64,000 nt of DNA from DATDIC01 sp963777625. GTDB lineage: Bacteria; Pseudomonadota; Alphaproteobacteria; Acetobacterales; Acetobacteraceae. This document shows positions 26,201 to 33,857 of the stretch, piece after piece. Every line of letters starts with the position of its first letter. Position 1 is the first letter of the stretch. The DNA is taken from assembly GCA_963777625.1 (NCBI GenBank), contig CAVZRO010000018.1, forward strand, positions 62,001 to 126,000, in the 5' to 3' direction. The notes under the pieces are model-generated. The model was not told the origin of the DNA. It worked only from the letters and a program-made list of their open reading frames with translations, and ran no database searches. The position numbers and the translations under genes are program-made.

Positions 26201-26742
26201 CCCTGTTGCAGCATCTGCCGGGTGCCGCGCGGGAGGATCGGCTGGCGATGGCGACGGCGTGGCTGGCGCGGCCGGGCCATGCCCTTCCGGACAGCGAGGC
26301 ACAGCTTCTCGCCGAGACGATGGCCATCCTGGATCATCCGGAGCTAGCCGATCTGTTCGGTCCCGAAAGCCGGGCAGAAGTGCCATTGAGCGGCGTGGTC
26401 GCCGACAGGGTGGTGGGCGGCCTGGTCGATCGGCTCGCCGTGCTGCCCGATCGGGTGCTGCTGGCGGACTTCAAGACCAATCGCCGGCCGCCGGCACGGC
26501 TGGAGGAGACGCCGGTCATCTATCTGCGGCAGATGGCGGCCTACCGCGCCGTGCTTGCAGGAAGTTTTTCCGGATCGACCGGTCCGTTGCTGTCTGGTGT
26601 GGACGCATGCGGCGCAGGTGAGCCCGTTGCCGGACGCGTTGCTGGACACGCACGCGCCCCGTTGACCGACTCCCGCCCGCGACCCACCTACTTGGACCAA
26701 CTGGTACTTGACCGACTGATACTTGGACAGACTGGTATTTGA
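23206..26742 (+). CDS. addA: Double-strand break repair helicase-nuclease AddA (frame broken near the C-terminus)
   Basis: AddA is the UvrD-type helicase and nuclease subunit of AddAB. Visible parts are Walker A GASAGSGKT at 37-45, motif II LLLDEVQDTAPAQW at about 408, SIYSFQGAD, TVHGAKGLQ at about 789, LYVALTRAEDRLL at about 861 and the RecB-type nuclease motif LLADFKTNRRPP at about 1085. The GTG start is at 23206. From about residue 1115 the frame is wrong: the +1 frame gives the family tail QEVFPDRPVRCCLVWT and SPLPDALLDTHAP with a stop at 26663-26665. One extra T in GTGCTTGCAG (26551-26560) explains it. The true protein would be about 1152 residues. addB is not adjacent. Confidence 0.93.
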   Translation: MTISAFSLIAEPVRAARERAQADQLAASDPAVSAFVGASAGSGKTKLLTDRLLRLMLGGARPERIQCLTFTKAAAAEMALRLQRTLGRWVTLDDTMLDTELSSLDVAASPEVRARARALFAQVLDLPGGMRIGTIHAFCQSLLRRFPLEAALSPHFELADERDSADALIEARERMLARAASPDLRAALAAIAGLSTAGQFGKLVTALQSERDRLQQARMLGDELIVAQRRALGVTAATEGEIIEDAVRWPGEAMLRAAAADVQQHGSPAAQARAGELLGWLGLNGEQRRENWAAWCELFLTKEGKGRAVSTFANDKLAKVRSDLPSVFDAEVERVLAVEGARRAIRMAEVSHALVALAGPVLDGYAQRKEESGLLDYDDLIARTRHLLIDPGAAWVLYKLDGGLDHLLLDEVQDTAPAQWRVAHALTAEFFAGAGARDECRTVFAVGDRKQSIYSFQGADAAEFDRSRRLMGDRVRAAGLPWVERPLEVSFRSTSPVLELVDRVFAAPLAAAGVCEPGTLAHIAHRSGHAGAVELWPLTPPPPRDDPPAWSVPDSNQGLSSAPHTLAETLARWIAAETEGSVPLSSRGRALQPGDVMVLVRRRNDFARCLLRELKRCGVPVAGLDRMELTEQPAVQDLMALGDALLLPQDDLAFACFLTSPLGALTDTSLMELAMARHGPLWEALRERAAERPDWQAAWQMFAALLGHVDYVAPHALFAEALGPLGGRARLFHRLGAEAGEPVDELLNAALTYARTHPPSLQGFLHWLRRSATTVKREQETQGAVVRIMTVHGAKGLQAPLVILPDTTALPPEDGTVLWAPDPATGAEVPLWSPRKELNCPAGERLRAAVSARRLEEHNRLLYVALTRAEDRLLICGWEPRKGVPPECWYSLVRPAFLSLGAAASPLGQWPGDVLRHEALQSARPLRERAGDTITSAPVPPWAGAAPDWRPARPPTEPARPVRLAPSRPEGVEHGPVPPAASPLASTGDRFRRGRLLHALLQHLPGAAREDRLAMATAWLARPGHALPDSEAQLLAETMAILDHPELADLFGPESRAEVPLSGVVADRVVGGLVDRLAVLPDRVLLADFKTNRRPPARLEETPVIYLRQMAAYRAVLAGSFSGSTGPLLSGVDACGAGEPVAGRVAGHARAPLTDSRPRPTYLDQLVLDRLILGQTGI

Positions 26743-26750
26743 CCAACTGG
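26689..26750. repeat. Four short tandem repeats between addA and trxA
   Basis: Four imperfect 15-16-base units (TACTTGGACCAACTGG, TACTTGACCGACTGA, TACTTGGACAGACTGG, TATTTGACCAACTGG) lie end to end just upstream of trxA. They are AT-richer than the flanks. In the wrong frame they lengthen the addA reading frame. Confidence 0.8.
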
Positions 26751-26799
26751 GCCTTTCCGGTTTTCCGGCGGAGGCAGGCGAAGCAAAAGGGACCAACAC

Positions 26800-27126
26800 A
26801 TGAGCGCCAACACCAAACCCGTCACCGACGACAGTTTCGAGGCTGATGTCCTTCAGGCGCCCGGTCCGGTGCTGGTGGATTTCTGGGCCGAATGGTGCGG
26901 TCCCTGCAAGATGATCGGTCCCGCACTGGAAGAACTCGCCGGCGAATTTGCTGGCAAGCTGACGGTGGCCAAGGTGAACATCGACGACAACCCGATGACG
27001 CCGAACAACTATGCGGTGCGGGGGATCCCGACGCTGATCCTGTTCAAGGACGGCAAGCCGGCCGCGCAGCAGGTCGGTGCACTGCCGAAAAGCCGGCTGA
27101 AGGAGTGGATCTCCGGCAATCTCTGA
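26800..27126 (+). CDS. trxA: Thioredoxin
   Basis: A 108-residue classic thioredoxin. The redox site is WAEWCGPCKMIGPALEELA, and the cis-proline loop is VRGIPTLILFKDGKPAAQQV. It reduces cytoplasmic disulfides using thioredoxin reductase. The ATG is 17 bases after a GGAGG-like stretch (GGCGGAGGCAGG) and nearer to AAAGGG. It follows addA, a common alphaproteobacterial order, but the repeat-bearing gap of about 130 bases may carry its own promoter. It is convergent with the lipid kinase gene nine bases downstream. Confidence 0.97.
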   Translation: MSANTKPVTDDSFEADVLQAPGPVLVDFWAEWCGPCKMIGPALEELAGEFAGKLTVAKVNIDDNPMTPNNYAVRGIPTLILFKDGKPAAQQVGALPKSRLKEWISGNL

Positions 27127-27135
27127 CCGCCGCGA

Positions 27136-28008
27136 TCATCCGCCCACCAACACCCGGATTGGCCGTGGCGCGTCGCTGACGTAAAGCGGAGCAAGCCCGG
27201 CTGCGTCTCCGTCCGTCTGGGCGGGCACGGAAGCACAATCGACGAATTCGATGCGACGCGCGCGCTTCCGGCGCAGGCCGGGGCCGCGCGATAGCACCTG
27301 CATCGGCAGCGCCGCCCCATAAAGCAGCGCCGCCCCAGGCCCGGAGTGATCGAACAGCAGGACGGAGAAGCCGGGCTCGCACGGGCGTGCGTCCGGCGCG
27401 ATCAGGAACGGTCCGCCGTAGAACCGGCCCTTGCTGATGATCACGCTTGCCGCGTCGGTTTCGACGCCATCCAGCCGCAACCGGATCGGGGGAAAGCGAT
27501 AGCGGCCAAGCTCGCGCAGCGTCTGCGCAACATAGGCGCCGCGGCCGCCCGCTCGTTTGAGCCATGGCGGAAGCCGGTGCACCACGTGTGCATCGAAGCC
27601 AACCCCCAGCATTTGCACGAACAATCTCCCGCCGTTTCCATTCGCGGCAAACCCCGGCCAGATGCAGCGCAAGCGGCCGAATGCCAAAGCCGCGGCTACA
27701 GCCGTCGGAGTGGACGGAAGCCCAAGCTCATGTGCCACCACATTGGCGGTGCCGAGGGGAATGATGCCGAGGCACGCATCGCTGTCGATCAGGCCACTGG
27801 CGACTTCGGCGATCGTGCCGTCGCCGCCGGCCGCGACGATCAGCCGAACGCCGGTCGCCGCGGCATTGCGCGCGTAGTCCTGCGCATCGCCAGGCCGCTT
27901 CGTCTCGGCGACTTCAAGTCTGATACCATTATGGATCAGCACATCCAGCACGTGCCACAGCAGTTGCACCCGACGACGGCCGGCGATCGGATTGAATATG
28001 ACGAGCAT
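27136..28008 (-). CDS. Diacylglycerol/lipid kinase family protein
   Basis: A 290-residue DAGK_cat protein. The nucleotide site is LIVAAGGDGTIAEVASGLID, with NPIAG at the N-terminus (MLVIFNPIAGRRR) and LGIIPLGTANVVAHELGLP after it. It would phosphorylate a lipid such as diacylglycerol or a sphingoid base. A GTG at 28080 would add 24 residues without a clear purpose; I prefer ATG 28008. It is divergent from an LpxH-like phosphatase and a glycosyltransferase, which suggests a shared role in envelope lipids. Confidence 0.88.
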   Translation of the reverse strand: MLVIFNPIAGRRRVQLLWHVLDVLIHNGIRLEVAETKRPGDAQDYARNAAATGVRLIVAAGGDGTIAEVASGLIDSDACLGIIPLGTANVVAHELGLPSTPTAVAAALAFGRLRCIWPGFAANGNGGRLFVQMLGVGFDAHVVHRLPPWLKRAGGRGAYVAQTLRELGRYRFPPIRLRLDGVETDAASVIISKGRFYGGPFLIAPDARPCEPGFSVLLFDHSGPGAALLYGAALPMQVLSRGPGLRRKRARRIEFVDCASVPAQTDGDAAGLAPLYVSDAPRPIRVLVGG

Positions 28009-28073
28009 GTCCGGCGACTGCGACTCCAGTGAAAGGGCAAAGCTGCAGGCTGCAGCATACCCATTACAATCTC

Positions 28074-28091
28074 GTTTCACTAATATGAAAC
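28074..28091. promoter_or_regulatory. Operator-like palindrome in a divergent promoter region
   Basis: GTTTCA-CTAATA-TGAAAC is a perfect 6-bp inverted repeat with a six-base spacer, in a locally AT-rich stretch of an otherwise GC-rich sequence. It lies between the divergent lipid kinase and metallophosphatase genes. This is a candidate binding site for a dimeric regulator; the regulator is unknown. Confidence 0.4.
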
Positions 28092-28184
28092 AGCAATTAT
28101 GTTAAGGCACTATCACGCTTTGCTTGCTTGTCACTCAAACTTCACTGTCGCGACTCCACAATCAACGTAACTCTCCGCGCCGAC

Positions 28185-29072
28185 ATGACGGCGATGAGCA
28201 ATTCATCCACCCGCACGGCCTATCGGAGCGTGTTCATTTCCGACACGCATCTGGGTACGCGAGGGTGCCGTAGCGACTTCCTCGCCGGTTTCCTGCGGCG
28301 CACGAGCTGCCAGCATCTGTTTCTCGTCGGCGATATCATAGACGGTTGGCGGCTGCGCAAATCCTGGTACTGGGATGAGACGCATGATGAAGTGCTGCGG
28401 CAGATACTTCGCCAGGCCCGTGACGGTGCGGAGGTGATTTATATCCCTGGTAACCATGACGAGATGTTCCGCGGCTGGCTATCCCTTGGCCTGGAGATCG
28501 GTGGCATCCGGCTGCGCGCCGAAGCCACGCATGTGACCGCGGCGGGCAAGCGGTTGCTGGTTGTACATGGTGACTCGTTCGACAGCGTGGTGCGTTACGC
28601 GAAGTGCCTGGCGCTGTTGGGGGACCACGCCTATCAGATCGCATTGATCCTGAACCGCTGGTTCAACGCCGGGCGTCGCCGGCTCGGGTATCCGTACTGG
28701 TCACTGTCCGCCTGGCTCAAGTGCCAGGTGAAAGAGGCGGTGAAGGCGATCGATCGCTTCGAGACTGCGCTGGCGAACGAGGCCCGGCATCGCGGGTTCG
28801 ACGGCGTGGTCTGTGGCCACATCCATCATGCCGACATGCGTGAGGTCAGCGGCGTTCTCTACATCAATGACGGCGACTGGGTGGAAAGCTGTACCGCCTT
28901 GGTCGAGCATCACGACGGAACGCTGGAGCTGATCGACTGGGCAGCGGCGAACCGCTTGTCGTTTTTCGCTCCACGCCAGGTGGGGCAGCCGTTACCCTGC
29001 TTGAAATCATCACCGAGGCCGGAATCGCGAGCGCAATCGATATGCTGCCGCCGGCACCCTCGCACCGCATAA
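28185..29072 (+). CDS. UDP-2,3-diacylglucosamine diphosphatase-like metallophosphoesterase
   Basis: A calcineurin-like phosphoesterase of about 295 residues. All metal motifs are visible: FISDTHLGTRG, LVGDIIDGW, YIPGNHDEMF, LLVVHGDSFD and VVCGHIHHADM. The signature WYWDETHDEVLRQILRQARD is typical of proteins annotated as LpxH-like in alphaproteobacteria. True LpxH removes UMP from UDP-diacylglucosamine in lipid A synthesis; whether this paralogous type does so is not established. ATG 28185 or 28194 are the likely starts. Its stop overlaps the glycosyltransferase start (TAATG). Confidence 0.88.
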   Translation: MTAMSNSSTRTAYRSVFISDTHLGTRGCRSDFLAGFLRRTSCQHLFLVGDIIDGWRLRKSWYWDETHDEVLRQILRQARDGAEVIYIPGNHDEMFRGWLSLGLEIGGIRLRAEATHVTAAGKRLLVVHGDSFDSVVRYAKCLALLGDHAYQIALILNRWFNAGRRRLGYPYWSLSAWLKCQVKEAVKAIDRFETALANEARHRGFDGVVCGHIHHADMREVSGVLYINDGDWVESCTALVEHHDGTLELIDWAAANRLSFFAPRQVGQPLPCLKSSPRPESRAQSICCRRHPRTA

Positions 29073-30109
29073 TGATCGTTTCCGACGCCTGGTTCCCGCA
29101 GGTTAACGGGGTGGTTCGCACGCTGAGCATGGTCGCGGACGAGTTGCGGGCGATGGGCCATGTGGTGGAGGTGGTCGGGCCGGAGCGGTTCCGCACGGTT
29201 CCTTGCCCCAGTTATCCGGACATTCCTCTGTCCGTACTGCCGCGGCGAAGGTTGATTCGCATCATCGAAGCATTCGTCCCCGATGCGATGCATATTGCGA
29301 CGGAAGGGCCGCTCGGGATTGCCGCGCGAGGCTGGGCGCGGCGAAACCGTCTTTCGTTTACCACCTCGTTCCACACGCGCTTCGCCGAGTATATCAAGGC
29401 GCGTACCGGCTTTCCCGTGGCCCCGATCTACGCCTGGATGCGTCGTTTCCACGGCGCCGCCGAGGGAACCATGGTTGCGACGGAAAGCCTGCGGGTGGAG
29501 CTGGCGGATCGCGGCTTCCGCCACGTGCTGCCATGGTCGCGCGCGGTGGACCTGGACTCGTTCCGTTCGGTTCCGCGGGATATGTGGGACGGATTACCGC
29601 GGCCGGTTTTTCTCTATGTCGGTCGGGTTGCGGTGGAAAAGAATATCGAGGCTTTTCTTCGCCTCGATCTGCCGGGTTCGAAGGTCGTGGTCGGCGACGG
29701 GCCGCAGCTCGGGTCGCTGCGCCGTGCTTATCCAGGCGTCCGGTTCACCGGGCCGCGTTTCGGGGCGGCGCTGGCTTGCTCCTATGCGGGGGCGGACGTG
29801 TTCGTGTTCCCGAGCAAGACGGACACATTCGGCCTGGTGCTGCTGGAGTCACTGGCCTGCGGCACGCCGATCGCGGCATTTCCGGTGACCGGCCCGAAGG
29901 ACGTGCTGGCGACGGCCACAGGCCCGATCGGTGCGATCGATTGGGATCTGCGCGCGGCGGCGCTGCGCGCACTCAACGCCGATCGCGCGGCCTGCCGCGC
30001 CCATGCGGAGCGCTATTCCTGGCGTGCCTGCACGCAGACGTTCCTGGATCATCTCGTGCTGCTGGATGGGTCGTATCATCCGGGAACACTGCGGCCGGAG
30101 AATGTCTGA
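29072..30109 (+). CDS. Family 4-type glycosyltransferase
   Basis: A 345-residue GT-B glycosyltransferase. The N-terminal donor/acceptor region is MIVSDAWFPQVNGVVRTLSM, the linker carries FLYVGRVAVEKNIEAFL, and the nucleotide-sugar site is FVFPSKTDTFGLVLLESLAC with the usual E-x7-E spacing. I prefer ATG 29072, which shares a base with the preceding TAA (TAATG), to ATG 29042. Close relatives act on diacylglycerol or phosphatidylinositol-type acceptors, which fits the lipid phosphatase and lipid kinase beside it. The acceptor is unproven. Confidence 0.9.
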   Translation: MIVSDAWFPQVNGVVRTLSMVADELRAMGHVVEVVGPERFRTVPCPSYPDIPLSVLPRRRLIRIIEAFVPDAMHIATEGPLGIAARGWARRNRLSFTTSFHTRFAEYIKARTGFPVAPIYAWMRRFHGAAEGTMVATESLRVELADRGFRHVLPWSRAVDLDSFRSVPRDMWDGLPRPVFLYVGRVAVEKNIEAFLRLDLPGSKVVVGDGPQLGSLRRAYPGVRFTGPRFGAALACSYAGADVFVFPSKTDTFGLVLLESLACGTPIAAFPVTGPKDVLATATGPIGAIDWDLRAAALRALNADRAACRAHAERYSWRACTQTFLDHLVLLDGSYHPGTLRPENV

Positions 30110-30133
30110 CCAAGGCTGTGGTTTCCGATCCGT

Positions 30134-30889
30134 CTACCGTTCGACCGTCAGCTCGAACCGCGTGGTCGTCTCCAGGTCGTCGTCGAACCACGATGTTATG
30201 GCGGCGTCGCGTTTGCCCACGAACACCGGACGATCGTTTTCCAGCACCATCGGCAAATCGTGTCCCGGGACCAGCAGCGTGCCGGGACGCCGCCGCCAGA
30301 TATCCCACATCGCTTCGATCGAGCGCGCCGTCACGGCCGGATCGTATGTCATGTCCGCGCGCCGGGTCAGCAGTTCGGCCCGGTTCTTGGCGGCGTCGCC
30401 GGTGAACAGGATGTCGCGGTCGCGGCCGGACAGCACGAACATCAGGTGTCCCGGCGTGTGACCCGGCGCGAGATGCGCGATCAGGCCCGGCAGGATTTCC
30501 TGCCCCGGGCGCACCAATGACACCTGGCGTGATCCCGCCAGTTCACGCACGTACAGTTCCGGCACCGGCGTTCGCCCCCATGGCTCGTTCACCGCCCAGG
30601 CCAGTTCGTCCGCGCCGATCCAGATCCGCGCTTCCGGAAACAGTACCCAGTTGATCGCGTGGTCATGATGGGCATGCGTCAGGATCACGTCGGTGACCTG
30701 CTCCGGCGAGAGCCCGTGCTGTTCCAGGCCGCCGATCAGCAGTGCGCGGTGGCTGAACGTGCCGACATCGATCAGGGCGACGCGTCCCCCGCCTTGCAGC
30801 AGTGCAATGGTGCTCCAGCCCAGCCCGCCGTGGCAGACCGACTTTCCGGGATAGCCCTGGACCAGGATATCCAGCTTGTAGTCTTCCAT
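30134..30889 (-). CDS. MBL-fold metallohydrolase
   Basis: A 251-residue metallo-beta-lactamase fold protein. The zinc motif is ILTHAHHDHAINWVLFP, with later ligands in HLAPGHTPGHLMFVLSG, FTGDAAKNRAE and LVPGHDLPMV. It is probably a thioester, lactone or glutathione-thiolester hydrolase; the substrate is unknown. I start at ATG 30889 (MEDYKLDILVQGYPGK), which has GGAG ten bases upstream, rather than extending into the divergent gene. It is divergent from the NAD(P)HX repair gene and convergent with the glycosyltransferase. Confidence 0.9.
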   Translation of the reverse strand: MEDYKLDILVQGYPGKSVCHGGLGWSTIALLQGGGRVALIDVGTFSHRALLIGGLEQHGLSPEQVTDVILTHAHHDHAINWVLFPEARIWIGADELAWAVNEPWGRTPVPELYVRELAGSRQVSLVRPGQEILPGLIAHLAPGHTPGHLMFVLSGRDRDILFTGDAAKNRAELLTRRADMTYDPAVTARSIEAMWDIWRRRPGTLLVPGHDLPMVLENDRPVFVGKRDAAITSWFDDDLETTTRFELTVER

Positions 30890-30929
30890 CGCCGCCGTCT
30901 CCGGATACATTCGCTGGGTGGTAGATAAC

Positions 30930-32351
30930 ATGGTTCGAAGCGATTGGCTGGATCGGCTGACCGGCCGCGCACAGCTTCTGTCGCCGGCCGAGATGGCGCG
31001 GGCGGACGCGCTCTCGCCAGGGCTTGGCGTGCCCGGCGCCGCGCTGATGGAGCATGCCGGGCGGGCGGTGGCACGCGCGGTCAGGGCGCGGTTCCGGCCG
31101 GTGCGCACGTTGGTGCTGTGCGGGCCGGGCAACAATGGCGGCGACGGGTACGTGGCCGCGCGGCTGCTGGCCGAACAAGGATGGCCGGTGGCCGTCGCGG
31201 CGCTGGCTTCGCCGCGCGAGGGCGCTGACGCTGCGCCCGCTGCCCGCTGTTGGCAGGGTCCATCGGCCGAGTTTTCCTCGCAATCGGTGTCCCGTGCCGA
31301 ACTTGTGATCGATGCGGTGTTCGGCGCCGGCCTGGCGCGGGACGTGGATGGCCCGGTCGCCGACGCGCTGCGCGCCGCCCGGCGTGTTGTCGCGGTGGAC
31401 GTGCCGAGCGGGCTGGACGGCGCCACCGGTGCGATCCGCGGCTTCGCGCCGCATTGCGAGCTGACCGTCACGTTCTTTCGGCTGAAACCGGGGCATCTGC
31501 TGCAGCCGGGGCGCCAGCATTGCGGCGAGATCGTGCTGGCCGATATCGGGCTGCCGGAGGCGGTGCTGGACCAGGTCCGACCGGAGACGTTCGCGAACCT
31601 GCCCGAATTGTGGAAGCTTCCGCACCTCTCTGCGGCCGGTCACAAATACAGCCGAGGCCATGTCACCGTGGTGGGCGGCCCGCGCATGACGGGCGCCGCG
31701 CGGATGGCTGCGGACGCGGCACGGCACGTGGGGGCCGGCATGGTGACGATCGCCGCCTTCCACGGTGGCGGCGACGTGTACCGGGCCGGGTCGCCCGGGA
31801 TTATCGTGACCGAAGACACCCTCAGGGATCTGCTGGACGACCCACGCCGGCAGGTCTGGGTGTGCGGGCCGGGATTGGGGGCAGATGCTGCGCGGAACAC
31901 GTTGCCTGCCCTGCTCGCGGCCAAACGGCATGTCGTTGCCGATGCCGACTGCTTCACCGCTTTCGCCGGAAAGCCGGACGCATTTGCCGGTGCGGCGATT
32001 TTGACACCGCACGAGGGGGAGTTCACCCGCGTGTTCGGCGATGCCGGCAGCGACCGCCTGGGTGCCGCTCGCGCCGCCGCGAGACGGACCGGCACGGTGG
32101 TGCTGTTGAAGGGAAACGATACGATCATCGCCGCCCCCGATGGCCGGGCGGCGATCAATGCCAATGCGCCGCCCTGGCTCGCCACCGCCGGTGCCGGAGA
32201 CGTGCTGGCGGGCGTGATTGCCGGATTGCTCGCGCAGGGCATGCCGGCCTGGGAAGCTGCTGCCGCCGCCGCATGGCTGCACGGCCGCGCCGCTGAGCGC
32301 GCCGGCGCCGGGCTGGTGGCCGAGGACCTGCTGATCCACCTGCTTCCTTGA
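30930..32351 (+). CDS. nnr: Bifunctional NAD(P)HX epimerase/dehydratase
   Basis: A 473-residue fused repair enzyme. The N-terminal YjeF_N epimerase domain (about 10-215) has LCGPGNNGGDGYVAARLL, and the C-terminal ADP-dependent dehydratase domain (about 230-470) has VVGGPRMTGAARMAADAARH and the catalytic stretch WLATAGAGDVLAGVIAGLLA. It restores hydrated NADH and NADPH. I choose ATG 30930 over the in-frame GTG 30918 because GGTGG lies nine bases upstream. It precedes malonyl-CoA decarboxylase by about 90 bases on the same strand. Confidence 0.95.
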   Translation: MVRSDWLDRLTGRAQLLSPAEMARADALSPGLGVPGAALMEHAGRAVARAVRARFRPVRTLVLCGPGNNGGDGYVAARLLAEQGWPVAVAALASPREGADAAPAARCWQGPSAEFSSQSVSRAELVIDAVFGAGLARDVDGPVADALRAARRVVAVDVPSGLDGATGAIRGFAPHCELTVTFFRLKPGHLLQPGRQHCGEIVLADIGLPEAVLDQVRPETFANLPELWKLPHLSAAGHKYSRGHVTVVGGPRMTGAARMAADAARHVGAGMVTIAAFHGGGDVYRAGSPGIIVTEDTLRDLLDDPRRQVWVCGPGLGADAARNTLPALLAAKRHVVADADCFTAFAGKPDAFAGAAILTPHEGEFTRVFGDAGSDRLGAARAAARRTGTVVLLKGNDTIIAAPDGRAAINANAPPWLATAGAGDVLAGVIAGLLAQGMPAWEAAAAAAWLHGRAAERAGAGLVAEDLLIHLLP

Positions 32352-32437
32352 TCCACGCGCGACGCCGCACTGCGCACGCAGGCGAGGCGCGCCGTCGGCT
32401 ATCGGTCTATAACCGGTTGCCAGTCGAGGAACCGTGC

Positions 32438-33857
32438 ATGAGCGAAGTCGTCTCCCCTGGACTGTTCGATCGCGCCATTCGCCGCCTGACCGCCGCCTGG
32501 CGCGACATGGCTGCCGGTGTTTCGGAAGAGGACAGCAGCATCGACGCGCAGATCCGCGCCTGCCTGCGTGCGCGCGGTGGCGAGGTCAGCGCACGCAATC
32601 GCGCGGCCCGACTGGCCCGCACCTATCTTGGGCTGGACCATACAGGCCGCAAAGACTTGCTGCGCACGCTGGCCACGTTCGATTCGGATCCGGCGACTGT
32701 GGCGACTGCCTATGCCGCGGTACAGCATGCGGAAGACCCGGCCGAACGCGCCGTGGCCCAGGCGGAGCTGCGGCGCGCCCTGGAGCCGCCACGGCTGAAG
32801 CTGTTGACCCAGTTCACCACCATCCCCGACGGTCGGAAGTTTCTGGTCGACCTGCGCGGGTTTCTGCTGAATACGCGTGACGAGGACCCGCTGCTGGCGG
32901 CGCTGGAATCCGACCTGCGCGGGCTGCTGGCCGCCTGGTTCGATATCGGCTTTCTGGAGTTGCACCGCATCGACTGGTCCAGCCCCGCGGTGATGCTGGA
33001 AAAGCTGGTGGGCTACGAAGCGGTGCACGAAATCCGCTCATGGCGCGACCTGAAGAACCGCCTCGACTCCGATCGCCGCTGCTACGCGTTCTTTCATCCG
33101 CGCATGCCGATGGAACCACTGATCTTCGTCGAGGTGGCGCTGGTCAAGGGGCTTGCCGGCAGCGTGCAGCGGCTGCTGGATGAAAAGGAGCCGGTGCTGG
33201 ATCCGCGGGTGGCGGATACCGCCATTTTCTATTCCATCAGCAACTGCCAGCGCGGACTGGCCGGCATCAGCTTCGGGAATTTTCTGATCAAGCGTGTGGC
33301 GGAGGAGCTGTCGGCGGAATTCCGCAACCTGCGCACCTTCGCCACCCTGTCCCCGGTTCCGGGTTTCCGGCGCTGGCTCGACCCCAAGCTATCGGACAAC
33401 GAGCCCGGGCTGCTGACCGAAGATGAAACCAACGGCTTGCGCACGCAGCTTCCGGGTGACGGCCCGACCATTCTTGCCGAGTTGCTGGAGCGCCGTGGCT
33501 GGTTCCGCGATCCCGCCATCCTGCGGGTCGTCGAACCGCCGCTGGTGCGGCTGTGCGCGCGCTATCTGCTGATCGAGGCAAACGGCAGGCGGGCGCGTGA
33601 TCCGGTGGCGCATTTCCATCTATCGAACGGCGCGCGGCTGGAGCAGATCAACATGTGCGGCGACACCTCGGAAAAGGGCGTCAGGGCGGGGGCGACCGCT
33701 GATGGTGAACTACCTGTACGATCTCAACAAGATCGAGAACTGGCACGAAGACTATGCCGGCGATGGCAAGCGCAATGCGTCGAGCGCGGTACGACGCTTG
33801 CTCGGCGGCCGGCAATGGTCAGTGGTTGGCCTGCCGGCCGGGGAGCGGCGCGCATGA
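32438..33857 (+). CDS. Malonyl-CoA decarboxylase (apparent one-base frameshift)
   Basis: A protein of the malonyl-CoA decarboxylase family, which releases CO2 from malonyl-CoA to give acetyl-CoA. The body reads well from ATG 32438 (GAGGA eight bases upstream): FYSISNCQRGLAGISFGNFL, then DPVAHFHLSNGARLEQINMC. After GDTSEKGVRAGAT the frame becomes nonsense, while the -1 frame gives the family end LMVNYLYDLNKIENWHEDYA and a TGA at 33855-33857. An extra C in GACCGCTG (33694-33701) explains it; corrected, the protein has 472 residues. Uncorrected, the frame runs straight into the next gene, giving a false 1293-codon fusion. The stop overlaps the next ATG (ATGA). Confidence 0.88.

Noticed and set aside
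27816..28457. Minus- and plus-strand frames opposite the lipid kinase and phosphatase
   Set aside because: They lack start signals and family features, and the opposite strands carry complete motif sets.
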